This document shows positions 15,003-24,897 of a stretch of DNA of 57,962 bases, in pieces. A program made the translations under genes and the position numbers. The stretch's first letter is position 1. The number at the start of each line of letters is the position of its first letter. The stretch is from a virus: positions 1-57,962 of the IMG/VR virus record IMGVR_UViG_3300048834_000191; one strand, 5' to 3'. Below the pieces are notes generated by a model. That model made no database searches, had not been told where the DNA came from, and saw only the letters and a list, made by a program, of their open reading frames with translations.

Positions 15003-15230
15003 ATGGATATGAGGTACTTATTCTTATTGAATGCGCTTCTCGTATCTGGCTGCGGAAGCTCGCAGCCCCCAATCATCGACATGACCGGAGTAGACCAGGG
15101 GCAGCACAGCCGGGATTTGGCTGAGTGTACCAAGGCTGCCGGGCAGAAGATTATCGACTACACGCCGGGAGGATTTGTTTCCTCCTGCATGAAAGATCGC
15201 GGGTACAAGGTTCTGGTGAATACCAGTTGA
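15003..15230 (+). CDS. Small lipoprotein, 75 aa (moron-like)
   Basis: Start ATG 15003 or 15009; signal MRYLFLLNALLVSGC with lipobox LVSGC. Three further Cys in a short mature part. Encoded against the surrounding late genes, right after the divergent endolysin. A candidate for altering the lysogen surface or blocking superinfection; inference from location. Confidence 0.65.
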   Translation: MDMRYLFLLNALLVSGCGSSQPPIIDMTGVDQGQHSRDLAECTKAAGQKIIDYTPGGFVSSCMKDRGYKVLVNTS

Positions 15231-15327
15231 GGCACCCGCCTATGGACGGGTCACGCGGTACTGCCGCTACGCTTAGGGCTCGTCTCGGCATCGATGCTGA
15301 GATAAGATATTCAAGGGAGACATATCG

Positions 15328-15513
15328 ATGAGCCGACTAACGAGCTTGATAAGAAGGAAGCCGGCACAAGAGGCCGAGAAGCAGATTGGCGATTTTACAA
15401 CCGACTTGGGGAATCCATATGAAATCGTTTTTTGCAGCATTGATTGGTGCAATCATTGGTGCAACCGCGACAAATATCGCCAACAACTATTTCTATCGCC
15501 ATACTGCGTTTGA
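15328..15513 (+). CDS. Possible small protein, 61 aa
   Basis: ATG 15328 with GGGAG well placed upstream. Basic N-terminus and a Trp/Cys-rich end that lies in the frame opposite to the next gene for 95 bases, so only the first 30 residues look natural. May be a leader or truncated gene. Confidence 0.35.
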   Translation: MSRLTSLIRRKPAQEAEKQIGDFTTDLGNPYEIVFCSIDWCNHWCNRDKYRQQLFLSPYCV

Positions 15514-15886
15514 AATAGTTGATCGTGCTGCGCTCCCATACGGGGTTCCCGTCGTCAGGTCGGGACGCAAATATGGAGAAAATAGACCTACTGCTTTCGA
15601 TATTCTCCCTCGGGGAAATCCAAGCGATGAAGCAAATAGTGGCAAGGCATGGTTTGACGTTTGTAACGCGGATATTATAGAAAACCCAAACTCTGCCGTA
15701 AGCTGCATCTACGCAGGAGCATGGGCCGACAAAATGTTTCTCGGAACGCGAAGTTTTAATGGCGCGCCAACCGTTCCGCTTTATCTCCGGATAGGAAATC
15801 TTAAAGTTGGCGAACTGAGCGAGGCGGGGCTGAAAATCTATGGGGATATTTCCGCCCACAGTTTTAAAATAGATACTAGCCGTTAA
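15419..15886 (+). CDS. Membrane-anchored protein, 155 aa
   Basis: ATG 15419 gives an N-terminal signal anchor (SFFAALIGAIIGATATNIA). The remainder is a soluble domain likely outside the cytoplasm. Its TAA (15884-15886) overlaps the stop of the convergent fibre gene. A moron-like gene between fibres and endolysin; function unknown. Confidence 0.6.
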   Translation: MKSFFAALIGAIIGATATNIANNYFYRHTAFEIVDRAALPYGVPVVRSGRKYGENRPTAFDILPRGNPSDEANSGKAWFDVCNADIIENPNSAVSCIYAGAWADKMFLGTRSFNGAPTVPLYLRIGNLKVGELSEAGLKIYGDISAHSFKIDTSR

Positions 15887-16497
15887 TGCAGCCCATAAAG
15901 TTGCAGCTCAGCACAGGCTAAAAACGTATTGCTATTTGCGGCAATAGCCAACAACACATGATTGTATACAGTCGTTAAATCGGAGGACGTGATGGTCCTG
16001 CCTGTGCTTTCATTGGAGAGACTTGTAAACGGCGTAAGGGTGCCAAGTAACGTCCCATCCGTATGGCTTGTTGGCGCGCTACCAACCTTGCCATACAAGG
16101 ATAAGGTAATTGTTCGTGGAGAATTTGAAGAGTACCCGAGGTTGTTAGACCCGAATACAATGCACTTGGAAATGATCGAAGGTACGGCAAGCGTTTTCCC
16201 AATCGAATTGAGTGTTTCCCCTCCCGTGCTAGTAGCTGTAGACGTCGCAACTTGATTAGTTACGCCGTCAAATGCAGCCGACAGACCACCATTGCCGGTC
16301 ATGCCGCCAATATTCGTTCCGGTCGTTCGGTCGATCAGGTATTCGGTAAGAGAAACTACCGGCGGAACAAAAAAAGGAAGCGGGAAGACTGCCTTCATTC
16401 CCTTCTGCGCCAGATGATCAAGCGTATCGCTGTGCGCGCGAATGATCGCTGGCTTGGACGGCAGCCAAAATTTCGGCGGTGGCGTTGCGTCAAGCAT
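15883..16497 (-). CDS. Tail-fibre accessory / receptor-binding protein, 204 aa
   Basis: ATG 16497 overlaps the stop of the large fibre gene (TAATG), which fixes the start. After a Pro-rich linker (FPLPFFVPPVV) comes a beta-rich domain with SIISKCIVFGSNNLGYS and TVYNHVLLAIAANSN patterns, like discoidin/carbohydrate-binding jelly rolls. Downstream of the fibre, so a tip or chaperone role is likely. Confidence 0.55.
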   Translation of the reverse strand: MLDATPPPKFWLPSKPAIIRAHSDTLDHLAQKGMKAVFPLPFFVPPVVSLTEYLIDRTTGTNIGGMTGNGGLSAAFDGVTNQVATSTATSTGGETLNSIGKTLAVPSIISKCIVFGSNNLGYSSNSPRTITLSLYGKVGSAPTSHTDGTLLGTLTPFTSLSNESTGRTITSSDLTTVYNHVLLAIAANSNTFLACAELQLYGLH

Positions 16498-18341
16498 TAG
16501 AACATCTTTTGCACATGAAGGTGGGAACCGCCGGTTCCGTAGCTGATAAAGCAACGCCAGATATGCGCGTTTGTGGTGTCGAATGCGTCTCCGGTGACTT
16601 TCGTAAAGCCCGAAGTCGTGATGGCACCCGCCGAGCCGTTGTTTGTGATGTTGAGGAGGAACGAGCAGGCTTTCGTGGTGTAAGGCGCGAGGGTAAAGGC
16701 ACCCCCATTGACGCATTTCTGGACAGCGCCGTTGAGCGGCGACGGCGTGAAGGTGCCCGTGGTCTTCGTGCCGTTGTCGTATTCGTCGGTCGTGAAGCCG
16801 CCGGTGAGGTTTTGGTTTCCGGCTTTCTGCGCCGCCCCCGTAATCCGGCTATCGTCACCTGCCGCTAGCGTTCCCGTAGTGGTGCCGGTGTTTTTGTAAG
16901 CCGCGTCACCTAGTGCAGCACTCGCCTGCTTTAACAGCTTCCCGGTTGTGCCATCGAACAGAGCTGGGCGGCCATCAGTAGAAGATGCCGGGCCGGTTAC
17001 AAAAATTGCAGAGAGCGCCGCCTTGAGATTGGCCCAGGTCAGCTTCTTCAGAACATTGGAAGCGGCTGAATCAATAAGGCCCAATTCGTCGGCATCAACC
17101 GGGGTGGTTTTTCCGGCCGCGCCATGAATTGACGATGCAACATTCTCTGCGTCTGTTACATCGGCGTTAGATTCAATGCCTGATAACTTTGATTTCTCCG
17201 TCCCGGTGTAGTTTTTATTTGTCGTGCCATCGACCATATTGTCCTGATCGAATGCATCGGCAGCCTTGCTATTCGGGTCGTAGGTCGCGGCCTGCATATC
17301 GCCAGTGCCAAGACCGTCTGCACCCTTGTCGCCGCTCCGCGTAAACTGCAGGCTGATTGCGTCCGCTGTTGAAAACGATGTTGCCCCGAACGGAGCAGAG
17401 ACGGCCACTTTTACATATCCGCTAGCGTCCGTGATTCCGGCGACAACAAATCCAGACTGCGTATCATTGGATGGCTTGGTTAGAAGAAGGTCGCCCTTCT
17501 TCGTGTTGGTTGAATCATCAAGGGACGCAAGGAAATCTGAAATATCGCTCCCGCCCTTGCTTGTTTTGGAAACATACAGAACGGTTGCAGAGGCTAGTGA
17601 AGCGTTATTAGCCCGGATTTTACCTGAACCGGGGTTCGCGTCTGACGTCCCGGTATCCCAAACAAGTAGAATACCGGGATCGGCTCCGTCACTTCCGTTA
17701 AAACCGGGGTCCCCCTGATGTCCGCGAATGGATGCAATCAAGCCCCATGAGCCCGAAATCTTCTGCCAAACATTGCCCGCAGTATCCGGCGAGACACCGC
17801 CCGTATCTAAATATAAATCTCCGTCGTTTCCAAAATCAGGAGACGCGGAGGGGGAACCAGCCCCAGTATACCACCCTGTCCCATCTACTCCGGGTTCATT
17901 CGCCAGCGGATATGGAACCGCAGTCGCCACACAGTTCCACCGGCTACTATTCGTATCATAAACAAGACAAGCGCCGTATCCGGGGGAGATAACCACGTCC
18001 GATGCACCGGGCAGGCTAAACCGCATGGCTGCAGTAGTCCCGGAAGTATATTCGTGTTTGAGCGTCAGATTTTCGGAAGCGTCGTCATTCAGGATGACCT
18101 TGGCAACCTTAACGTCGCCTCCGTCCATCGAGCGAATTTCAAACGGGCCGCCATCCTGTGTAACGCTGATAACTTGCGCATCCGCTAGTCCCGTCGGCTC
18201 CCAATCGGTTTGGCTAGCCCCGATCTCTGCAGAGATGAACGCATCGCCAATTACGCGGCGGGCATGAAGCAAGTTCAAAATAGGAGAGAGCTGCAACCCG
18301 CTCATGGTGGGCGGGGTGCCGCTGAAAAAAGCGGTCATCAA
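16497..18341 (-). CDS. Tail fibre protein with collagen-like segment, 614 aa
   Basis: N-terminal 110 residues are a beta domain probably attaching to the tail. A short collagen-like Gly-x-y run (GHQGDPGFNGSDGADPG) at about residue 228 is followed by beta-rich spacer and a fibre-shaft signature (NYTGTEKSKLSGIESNADVTD). The C-terminal 100 residues form the likely tip. ATG 18341 or 18338 (two adjacent Met codons). Host recognition. Confidence 0.75.
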   Translation of the reverse strand: MMTAFFSGTPPTMSGLQLSPILNLLHARRVIGDAFISAEIGASQTDWEPTGLADAQVISVTQDGGPFEIRSMDGGDVKVAKVILNDDASENLTLKHEYTSGTTAAMRFSLPGASDVVISPGYGACLVYDTNSSRWNCVATAVPYPLANEPGVDGTGWYTGAGSPSASPDFGNDGDLYLDTGGVSPDTAGNVWQKISGSWGLIASIRGHQGDPGFNGSDGADPGILLVWDTGTSDANPGSGKIRANNASLASATVLYVSKTSKGGSDISDFLASLDDSTNTKKGDLLLTKPSNDTQSGFVVAGITDASGYVKVAVSAPFGATSFSTADAISLQFTRSGDKGADGLGTGDMQAATYDPNSKAADAFDQDNMVDGTTNKNYTGTEKSKLSGIESNADVTDAENVASSIHGAAGKTTPVDADELGLIDSAASNVLKKLTWANLKAALSAIFVTGPASSTDGRPALFDGTTGKLLKQASAALGDAAYKNTGTTTGTLAAGDDSRITGAAQKAGNQNLTGGFTTDEYDNGTKTTGTFTPSPLNGAVQKCVNGGAFTLAPYTTKACSFLLNITNNGSAGAITTSGFTKVTGDAFDTTNAHIWRCFISYGTGGSHLHVQKMF

Positions 18342-18354
18342 TAATCCTGATTAT

Positions 18355-19245
18355 TTATGGAAGCGACGGGTCGCGGTACTGCTTGAAAGCGTTGTAGATG
18401 TTCTGCAGCTGCGTGGACGAAAGCGCCGTATCGAAGAATGCGAGATGGCTGATTTGACACGTGCTTGGCGTGCCGCTGCCACCGAATTGCTGCCAAGGGC
18501 TTCGGTCGGGGTACTCTCGTTTACCACCAGCGTCGGTAGATGGGTTGGTATCCCCATCACCCCAAGAAGCAGCTGTGTTGTTAGACGCATCGTTTACGCG
18601 AAAGTGCTGCTCACCATTTTTGATTGACGCCATGACCATGAGAAAATTCTGATCGGAAATGTCCAGGCCGGTATCGACCCCGGCGGCGTTCTTACTGTTA
18701 TTGCTGGTCGCTCGATAAACGGCATACATGCGTTTGTTAGTTTTGAAATTGTCAAATCCGTTTGGGTATCCGTTCCCATTCCCACGATGGAGTGCAAATC
18801 CCTTGGTCACATTGCTGCCATTGATAACTACGCCGGTCGAAATCACCGATAATGCCACTGTTGCGGTGCCTGGGGTCTTCAAGCCAACAATCACACTGAA
18901 GTTTGCCGCCGCCGTATGCCACGGGTCCATGAAATTGAAAGACGCATCTGGTATCAACTGTTGATAATGATTACCGATTCCAAACATGCCGATTTGAAAG
19001 TATTCGCTCGGGCTGCGGCCATCTGGCGTCCCGTTGAAAATCCCCAGCTTGTCGGTCGGAACAATCATATCTCTGTCATTGCCAGAAAGATCATACCAGG
19101 TATCGCCTGAACCTGGGTAAGAGTCGCCAGCGCCAGCATCAAGACAGCACAACGTATTGCTGCCTAGCCCTTGGAGGTTCAGAATATCCATCAGTGTGGG
19201 AGCTTTATTTTTGCCCCCCAGACTTCCCCATCCGTAACGTGTCAC
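18355..19245 (-). CDS. Concanavalin/LamG-like tail protein, 296 aa
   Basis: AGAGDSYPGSGDTWYDLSGN and the closing HLAFFDTALSSTQLQNIYNAF are the hallmarks of LamG/concanavalin-type jelly-roll domains that bind polysaccharide. Lies between two fibre genes, so a surface-binding tail component. Confidence 0.7.
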   Translation of the reverse strand: MTRYGWGSLGGKNKAPTLMDILNLQGLGSNTLCCLDAGAGDSYPGSGDTWYDLSGNDRDMIVPTDKLGIFNGTPDGRSPSEYFQIGMFGIGNHYQQLIPDASFNFMDPWHTAAANFSVIVGLKTPGTATVALSVISTGVVINGSNVTKGFALHRGNGNGYPNGFDNFKTNKRMYAVYRATSNNSKNAAGVDTGLDISDQNFLMVMASIKNGEQHFRVNDASNNTAASWGDGDTNPSTDAGGKREYPDRSPWQQFGGSGTPSTCQISHLAFFDTALSSTQLQNIYNAFKQYRDPSLP

Positions 19246-19248
19246 GGC

Positions 19249-20304
19249 TTAAGCCTTCAACGAGCCAGACAGCTTCCAAACATTCGTAGCCGTTTTGACA
19301 ATCATCGCCGTTGAATGTTGTGCATTCAGCTTGAGAAACGAGCTTTCGGAATTTATCGTGACACCCGCTTCCGCTTGTAGGACGACCTCGCCCGCACCGG
19401 AACGGCTTAGATCAATCTGCGCCCCTACCGGGATAGCTACCGTGCCGTTTGCCGGAACAGTGATGGTAACAGTGCCAGCATTGTTGAAATCAACAGGACG
19501 CCCAACATCGGAAGCCGCGAACGTGTAAGACGTGCCGGTTTGGAAATTAATATCCCGAACAGTCCCGGTTCGCTCGCCAACTGTTTGCCAACCCGAGCCG
19601 TTCCACTCCAAGCGAAACACATGAAAGGCGTAAGCCGTTTTCGACGCAGCACCATCAATCGTATCCGAGCCGTTTGGACTGATCGTGCAGCGCCCCGCAA
19701 ATGCGCCCTCGAAATCGATATAATCGCCTTCAGACAGCCCGCTCCCCGCCGGCAATGTATGCGTCTTGGCGGCGGTTAGCTTGTGAACTTTGGTAAGTGA
19801 ATTTGTAGTTAGAGTCGTATTGTCTGAAAGCGTAACGACCGGGAAGCGTGCAGAGTCAGGCGTCGCAAATCCCATAGAGCCGTTGCCGACGCGCAGGAAC
19901 TTTCCAATATCAGAGGGCGTCGGAGCCGGAACTAGGCCTTTAACACCGTTTGCCGAAGGGGAGGAAGTCGGCCCCTGCACTGTGCCGAGCAACGACAACA
20001 GAGTCGTCATCGAAGATGGATTCGGAACACCGTTATCGTCGAAGATCGGAACCTGGTTCTCGTTCCCCTTCTGCATCTTGAAAAGGGGAATATCCTGCGA
20101 GCCATCAACGGCGGCACCACACATAATCCATACCGGCGGTGAGAAATTGGTATTCAGATAGACGGTGCCGAGGCCAGCCCAATCGGGGCGAGTCGTGCCG
20201 GAATAGTTATCGAGAAACGAAGTCCAGAAGTTAGAAAGCAAAGCCGCTAGCTGCGAGCCGGAAGTGACATTGGGATTAATCGTCCCAATCGGATTGCGAG
20301 ACAT
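19249..20304 (-). CDS. Tail fibre/baseplate-distal protein, 351 aa
   Basis: Starts directly at the stop of the tip protein (overlap at 20304). N-terminal domain, then tandem beta segments with HTLPAGSGLSEGDYIDFEG and ITVPANGTVAIPVGAQIDL repeats, a fold seen in trimeric tail fibres (two similar ~100-residue modules). A structural linker of the fibre is inferred. Confidence 0.65.
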   Translation of the reverse strand: MSRNPIGTINPNVTSGSQLAALLSNFWTSFLDNYSGTTRPDWAGLGTVYLNTNFSPPVWIMCGAAVDGSQDIPLFKMQKGNENQVPIFDDNGVPNPSSMTTLLSLLGTVQGPTSSPSANGVKGLVPAPTPSDIGKFLRVGNGSMGFATPDSARFPVVTLSDNTTLTTNSLTKVHKLTAAKTHTLPAGSGLSEGDYIDFEGAFAGRCTISPNGSDTIDGAASKTAYAFHVFRLEWNGSGWQTVGERTGTVRDINFQTGTSYTFAASDVGRPVDFNNAGTVTITVPANGTVAIPVGAQIDLSRSGAGEVVLQAEAGVTINSESSFLKLNAQHSTAMIVKTATNVWKLSGSLKA

Positions 20305-23300
20305 TAAGCGGTCACCTTCCCATATCCTTTCGCGACGTAACCAAAGGTGCGCTCCTGCGAGACACCAGCCGCGTTGAAAAATTCAATATCAAAGCCATCT
20401 TCGGCCTCGTTAGATTTTGTGTAGTAATCACCAGTCGCCATATCGCGGGCATTGATGCCAACACCAGGAACGGCCTTGAAGCGTGGAACGTAAGTCACTC
20501 GCAAACCGCCATCAGGGCAGGTAAGCGCATCCTCCGCGACAACGCGGTCGGGCATATCAATCGAAATATCCATGTTGAGAACGCGCGGCGAAATGCCAAT
20601 GCGGTTTGTTCTCAGCGTAACGCGAAAATCAAAGCCTCGCGCCGAGTAGTCGCCCACCCTAAATTCCTCCCAATCGCTCCATGATGGAGCCGGAGAAACG
20701 GAGAGCGGATCGTCATTCGTGGTGCGAACCTCAAGAAGTACCGACCATTCTGAAGGATCGATGTTGGAAAGAGATGCAACGTCAGACAGGCGAACCCAGC
20801 TAGAAATCGCTTCAAGGTCGTTCGTCGCATCAACGCGCAATAGAACCGAGACGCGGCTGGTATAGACCTCCGAGAGATCAATCGGCTGGTCAATCTGATA
20901 CGAGCCGACAGTCGTTCCGCCGCCGACACCGAAAGCCAATTCAGGCACGTCTTCCAAGTGCGGCCAGTCGCCAATGTCATCCTCAAAATCGAGGCGTAGC
21001 GCATTGGTGAAATCGACTATCGTATCCGTTCGGCTTCCAGTCCAGCCCGGCTCTTCCTCTTCATTGAAGACCGCATTGAAATTCAGCGCGCCAGAAATGG
21101 TGGAAACAACAGCCGCCGCATTAATGCTGGCTATGCCCTGCCGAGTAACGCCCTTGACGAAATACGTTCCAGACATGGCCGGGACTTGCGCGGATGTGCC
21201 GGCAATGCGCGGAAGCAGAATGGACGATGTGCCATATTGAGCGGAGAACACATCGGGAGAGAACCTGATTTCGTAATGATCGAGATTCAGCGCCTCCACG
21301 GCGTCCCATGACGCCGTAGCCGTCTCACCCAGTACCGATAGCTTGAAATTCTGCACATCATCGGGAGGTGCAAGCAGGCCGTCTAGAGATAGAGTTGTAG
21401 TCTGTGCCCACGGCGAGGCGCGTCCCAGTGAGTCAAGTGCGCGAACGCGAAAGACGAAATTCCCCGACCCAACATTATCAATATCAATGGACGGGGTATT
21501 TGACCTTCCACCATCCTGAAACAGTTCGCCCTCACCTGCATACTGGACTTCAAACAAGGCAACGCGAGCATCCTGCGGCGGCGTCCATGAGACGGTAACG
21601 CGCTGAGCTGCGGTAGAACCGCCAACCAGAACCAGCTTGTCAGAAACCGTAATAAGCGAAGGGGCCTTAATCGGCCCCGTAGGTATCGCTGAATATGAAT
21701 CGGTGTCTAGCGTTACGCCTAGATCAATCCTGTCATATTTATTTGGATCGTGAATTATCGCGCTGAAATCAAACTGGTGCGGTGCGCTTTCTTTCAACCC
21801 GACAAGAAAGAACGGTCTTGGTTTTACGCCGCCACCGGATAATGACCAAATGGCACCGGGAACCGGCGTATCGGGCAATGGCGTATCGAAATGCAATTCA
21901 TCAGTCGCTCCCTCGCCGTCAGTAACATCGCGAGTAACCGCCGTGCCGTCTGGCATCGTGATCGAGACTAAGAAATCATCGCTGCTCGTGAGCGTGACAG
22001 GAGCATCCAGCGTGATCCCAACGATGGCGTCAGGAGAAGACGAATAGATAAACGATTTAATGCGGCCCGACCGACGAATACCGGCATAGGCCGGATCGTT
22101 GATCGGAATGATATTGCCGGGACGGAATTTGGCCTGATCGAAGCTGGCCGACCATGCAACCGTTTCGGCTTGGGCTTCCGTATTCAGGAACCACAGACCG
22201 ACTCGATGCGCCTGCCCGCGAGACGTGCAACCGACAGCTACTATCTCCTGAACCTTGCGCCCGATCTTCTGAATCAGTGCCCGATCTTCGACGACTTCAA
22301 TTTTCTGGTTGCCAGTGTCTTCCTGATCAAACCAAGTAACATGGACAACCGAATGCCGCGTCTTTTGCGAGACGCCAGCATAGGTAAAGCCCTCGACAAG
22401 CGTATTTGCCTGCGAGATAGGCGCAACCGGCTCGGTCGGCATGTCAGCCGCAAACGTAATCGTGCCTCCACCCCAGTAAGGCTGCGCACGGATACCAGAG
22501 GCTACAGTTTGCAGAACCTTCCACGCATCTTCGGCTGCAGTAATCGCGCCGTTGAATGTCGCTCTTGGCTCATAGCCCCCGAAACCGTCAGGCACAGTCT
22601 CATCGAAATATTGTCCGATGGAATAGAGCGCCCACTTATCGACAATCGACTCGTCGATAAACTGACCAAGCCCGCCGATCTTGTTCGTCAGAAGATCGTA
22701 GAGAACCCATGCAATTCCGTCATAGGCCGCTAACTTGAACGTGCCATCCCAAACGCCAGAATATTCCCGCGTTTCGGGATCAAGATTCGTCGGGATTTTG
22801 ATTTCAATGCCGCGCCAGTCATAGTTTCGCTGCGGGATATTATTGCCGAAATCATTGGCGTTACCGGAGATGCCGACAAGCGCACAATGTGGATAAGAAA
22901 AGCGCTCGTCAATGATCGTGGTATAGCTCGCCCAATAGGTGGCGTTCTGTAGCGTGTCCCGCGTGCTATCGTCGGTGATACGGCGGACGCGAACCGTCCA
23001 CGGCGCTGATCCCTGCAGCGGAACTCGATAACCAAGCTCGACCGGAGAGCTGGTTTTATCCGGGCCTATCGTCTCAAGTATCTTGGTGCCGAACGTGCCG
23101 CCATTAGGCTGAACATCAATGGCGAACTGGACAGATGTTTTCGGGTGATCCGCGTTATTTGAATCAATCAGCGATGGAATGCGAATCTTGACGCTAACTG
23201 CATCCACATTCTCGTCGGAGATAACGCGAGTAACTGGCGTATTCTTTTTGACTTCTGCGTTGACGCTGGTTTCCGCTTCAACGCCAGGAAATCCGTCTAG

Positions 23301-24191
23301 CGGCCCCTGATCGGGTAAACCATTCCGCGTCTCAACGACGATGTTGTAATAATTAAATGAGCCATCATCATTCTGAACAGGAGTCCCGTCCAGCTTTACC
23401 GATTTAAGGCCATCAGCTAACCCACCTGAAGGCCCACGCGTAATCAGGTCAATGATGTTGACGCGCGAAACCGTGCGGAGAGAATTAGGCGTGTCGAACG
23501 GGCTAGCCTGCGAGCCGCCGGACGACTTACCGCCGCCGCCGCCAGTACCCGGCCCAGTCCAAGTAGAGGCTAGTTTGGCGGGATCGCTAGACGGATCTGC
23601 AATCCTATCCGAACTAATGCCGCCGGAGATAACAACCGAGCCAGTCCATGCGCGCCCGTAAAGACGCGGTACAGGCCCGCCCTCTGCATCAACATTGGCG
23701 GTAGAGCCGAATAGGAACGATTCTCGCTGATCGCCTGCCTTGCCGCCCTTGAGGGACGGGTTAGGGGCGAGCATTTGCGCAACGCCGGAAAGGACCAGAC
23801 CGGCACCCATCAGGGCGATATTGCCGTATGTCGTCAGCCCGAAAAGCGTGGACGCGCCAAGACCGCCAGCAGGCCCGGCAAACACGAAAGCCGCAGCCAT
23901 GATCGTAACGCCAAGGATGACCTTGAACGTAGGGCCCGCGCCTTCGGCAGCAGGAACAAAATGAATCTCCGAGCGGCCAAGACCGAACTTTAACTCATGC
24001 TCGTCAATTGCCCTGCCAGATTCCACCGGCCCGCGAATGACGTGCCATGCATCGGCAACAAGATCGTTCTGGAAACCCTTGAATTGCGAGGCGAGCGCAC
24101 GCACGGCCTCGGCGGGGTTTCTAACGTCTAGCTGAAACTCGTGGCCGTATTTTTGGGCTAGCTGGCCATGCAGATAGACCTTACGCAGCAA
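20304..24191 (-). CDS. Tail tip attachment protein, lambda I-J fusion-like, 1295 aa
   Basis: Residues 1-about 85 resemble the ubiquitin-like N-terminal domain of lambda gpI (LRKVYLHGQLAQKYG), and about 90-145 the hydrophobic Gly-rich region of the same protein. The rest is gpJ-like: tail hub domains to about residue 800, then fibronectin-III-like modules (VTVSWTPPQDARVALFEVQY; ATASWDAVEALNLDHYEI). Lambda has I and J as separate genes, so a fusion is notable. Adsorption and host range. Confidence 0.8.
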   Translation of the reverse strand: MLRKVYLHGQLAQKYGHEFQLDVRNPAEAVRALASQFKGFQNDLVADAWHVIRGPVESGRAIDEHELKFGLGRSEIHFVPAAEGAGPTFKVILGVTIMAAAFVFAGPAGGLGASTLFGLTTYGNIALMGAGLVLSGVAQMLAPNPSLKGGKAGDQRESFLFGSTANVDAEGGPVPRLYGRAWTGSVVISGGISSDRIADPSSDPAKLASTWTGPGTGGGGGKSSGGSQASPFDTPNSLRTVSRVNIIDLITRGPSGGLADGLKSVKLDGTPVQNDDGSFNYYNIVVETRNGLPDQGPLDGFPGVEAETSVNAEVKKNTPVTRVISDENVDAVSVKIRIPSLIDSNNADHPKTSVQFAIDVQPNGGTFGTKILETIGPDKTSSPVELGYRVPLQGSAPWTVRVRRITDDSTRDTLQNATYWASYTTIIDERFSYPHCALVGISGNANDFGNNIPQRNYDWRGIEIKIPTNLDPETREYSGVWDGTFKLAAYDGIAWVLYDLLTNKIGGLGQFIDESIVDKWALYSIGQYFDETVPDGFGGYEPRATFNGAITAAEDAWKVLQTVASGIRAQPYWGGGTITFAADMPTEPVAPISQANTLVEGFTYAGVSQKTRHSVVHVTWFDQEDTGNQKIEVVEDRALIQKIGRKVQEIVAVGCTSRGQAHRVGLWFLNTEAQAETVAWSASFDQAKFRPGNIIPINDPAYAGIRRSGRIKSFIYSSSPDAIVGITLDAPVTLTSSDDFLVSITMPDGTAVTRDVTDGEGATDELHFDTPLPDTPVPGAIWSLSGGGVKPRPFFLVGLKESAPHQFDFSAIIHDPNKYDRIDLGVTLDTDSYSAIPTGPIKAPSLITVSDKLVLVGGSTAAQRVTVSWTPPQDARVALFEVQYAGEGELFQDGGRSNTPSIDIDNVGSGNFVFRVRALDSLGRASPWAQTTTLSLDGLLAPPDDVQNFKLSVLGETATASWDAVEALNLDHYEIRFSPDVFSAQYGTSSILLPRIAGTSAQVPAMSGTYFVKGVTRQGIASINAAAVVSTISGALNFNAVFNEEEEPGWTGSRTDTIVDFTNALRLDFEDDIGDWPHLEDVPELAFGVGGGTTVGSYQIDQPIDLSEVYTSRVSVLLRVDATNDLEAISSWVRLSDVASLSNIDPSEWSVLLEVRTTNDDPLSVSPAPSWSDWEEFRVGDYSARGFDFRVTLRTNRIGISPRVLNMDISIDMPDRVVAEDALTCPDGGLRVTYVPRFKAVPGVGINARDMATGDYYTKSNEAEDGFDIEFFNAAGVSQERTFGYVAKGYGKVTA

Positions 24192-24897
24192 AGCGTACTG
24201 CCCGCCTTACAAATCGCTGCCAGTTATTCAGCGGCTCCCGCTTTGATAGGTTTTCCGGGCTTCCGCCGGCGTGATGCAGAATGAGATTGTTTGCTTCCAA
24301 TACGGCGCAATGATTAGGAACGCGGGCACCAATCTGCATGATCAAAATGTCATTCTCTTTCGCTTCGCTCGTATCAATTTGAAAACAGCCGGCAGCTTCC
24401 ATGCTTTCGGAAATCAGGTCTTTTGGCTCGATGCCATCCCGCTTCTTCCACCATTCGTTATCGCGCGGAAATTCGGGCATCTTGATTTTGAACTTCTGCC
24501 AGCGCCATGAACGCACCAGCGAATAACAATCGAATACACCGTGCATGAACTTTCGGCCCAAGAGCGGAACATCCAGAAGATGATCGCCAAGCCACAGAGG
24601 CCCATGAGCGGCCTTGCCGTTCGTCCAGACGATGCCCCAAGGTATTGCTGTTCTAATCATGCCCTGCATATCGAGGGCTGATGGATGCGGCCCATCGCCG
24701 TTTTGCGCAACGTGGCTATGCACGATGGCCTCAGCGCCTATTAATAATTCCGGTTTGATCTTGAACGAGCGTTGTGGGTTATCAGCGATGTTTTCGCATT
24801 CGATATACTGGCCCCCTCTGATAACAGCGCAGCACTCATTTGGGCTTTTGCGTATAGCGTGCTTGCGGGCAGCCAAGTCAACTTCTTCACCGAACAT
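24181..24897 (-). CDS. Tail assembly protein K-like: JAMM + NlpC/P60 peptidase, 238 aa
   Basis: N-terminal metallopeptidase motif HSHVAQNGDGPHPSALD (JAMM H-x-H-x10-S-x2-D) with an upstream Glu in NECCAVI, then NlpC/P60 with Cys in FDCYSLVRSW and His in PNHCAVLE. Same two-domain order as lambda gpK, which processes tail tip parts and may open the cell wall. Overlaps the tip gene by 11 bases. Confidence 0.85.
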   Translation of the reverse strand: MFGEEVDLAARKHAIRKSPNECCAVIRGGQYIECENIADNPQRSFKIKPELLIGAEAIVHSHVAQNGDGPHPSALDMQGMIRTAIPWGIVWTNGKAAHGPLWLGDHLLDVPLLGRKFMHGVFDCYSLVRSWRWQKFKIKMPEFPRDNEWWKKRDGIEPKDLISESMEAAGCFQIDTSEAKENDILIMQIGARVPNHCAVLEANNLILHHAGGSPENLSKREPLNNWQRFVRRAVRFAA

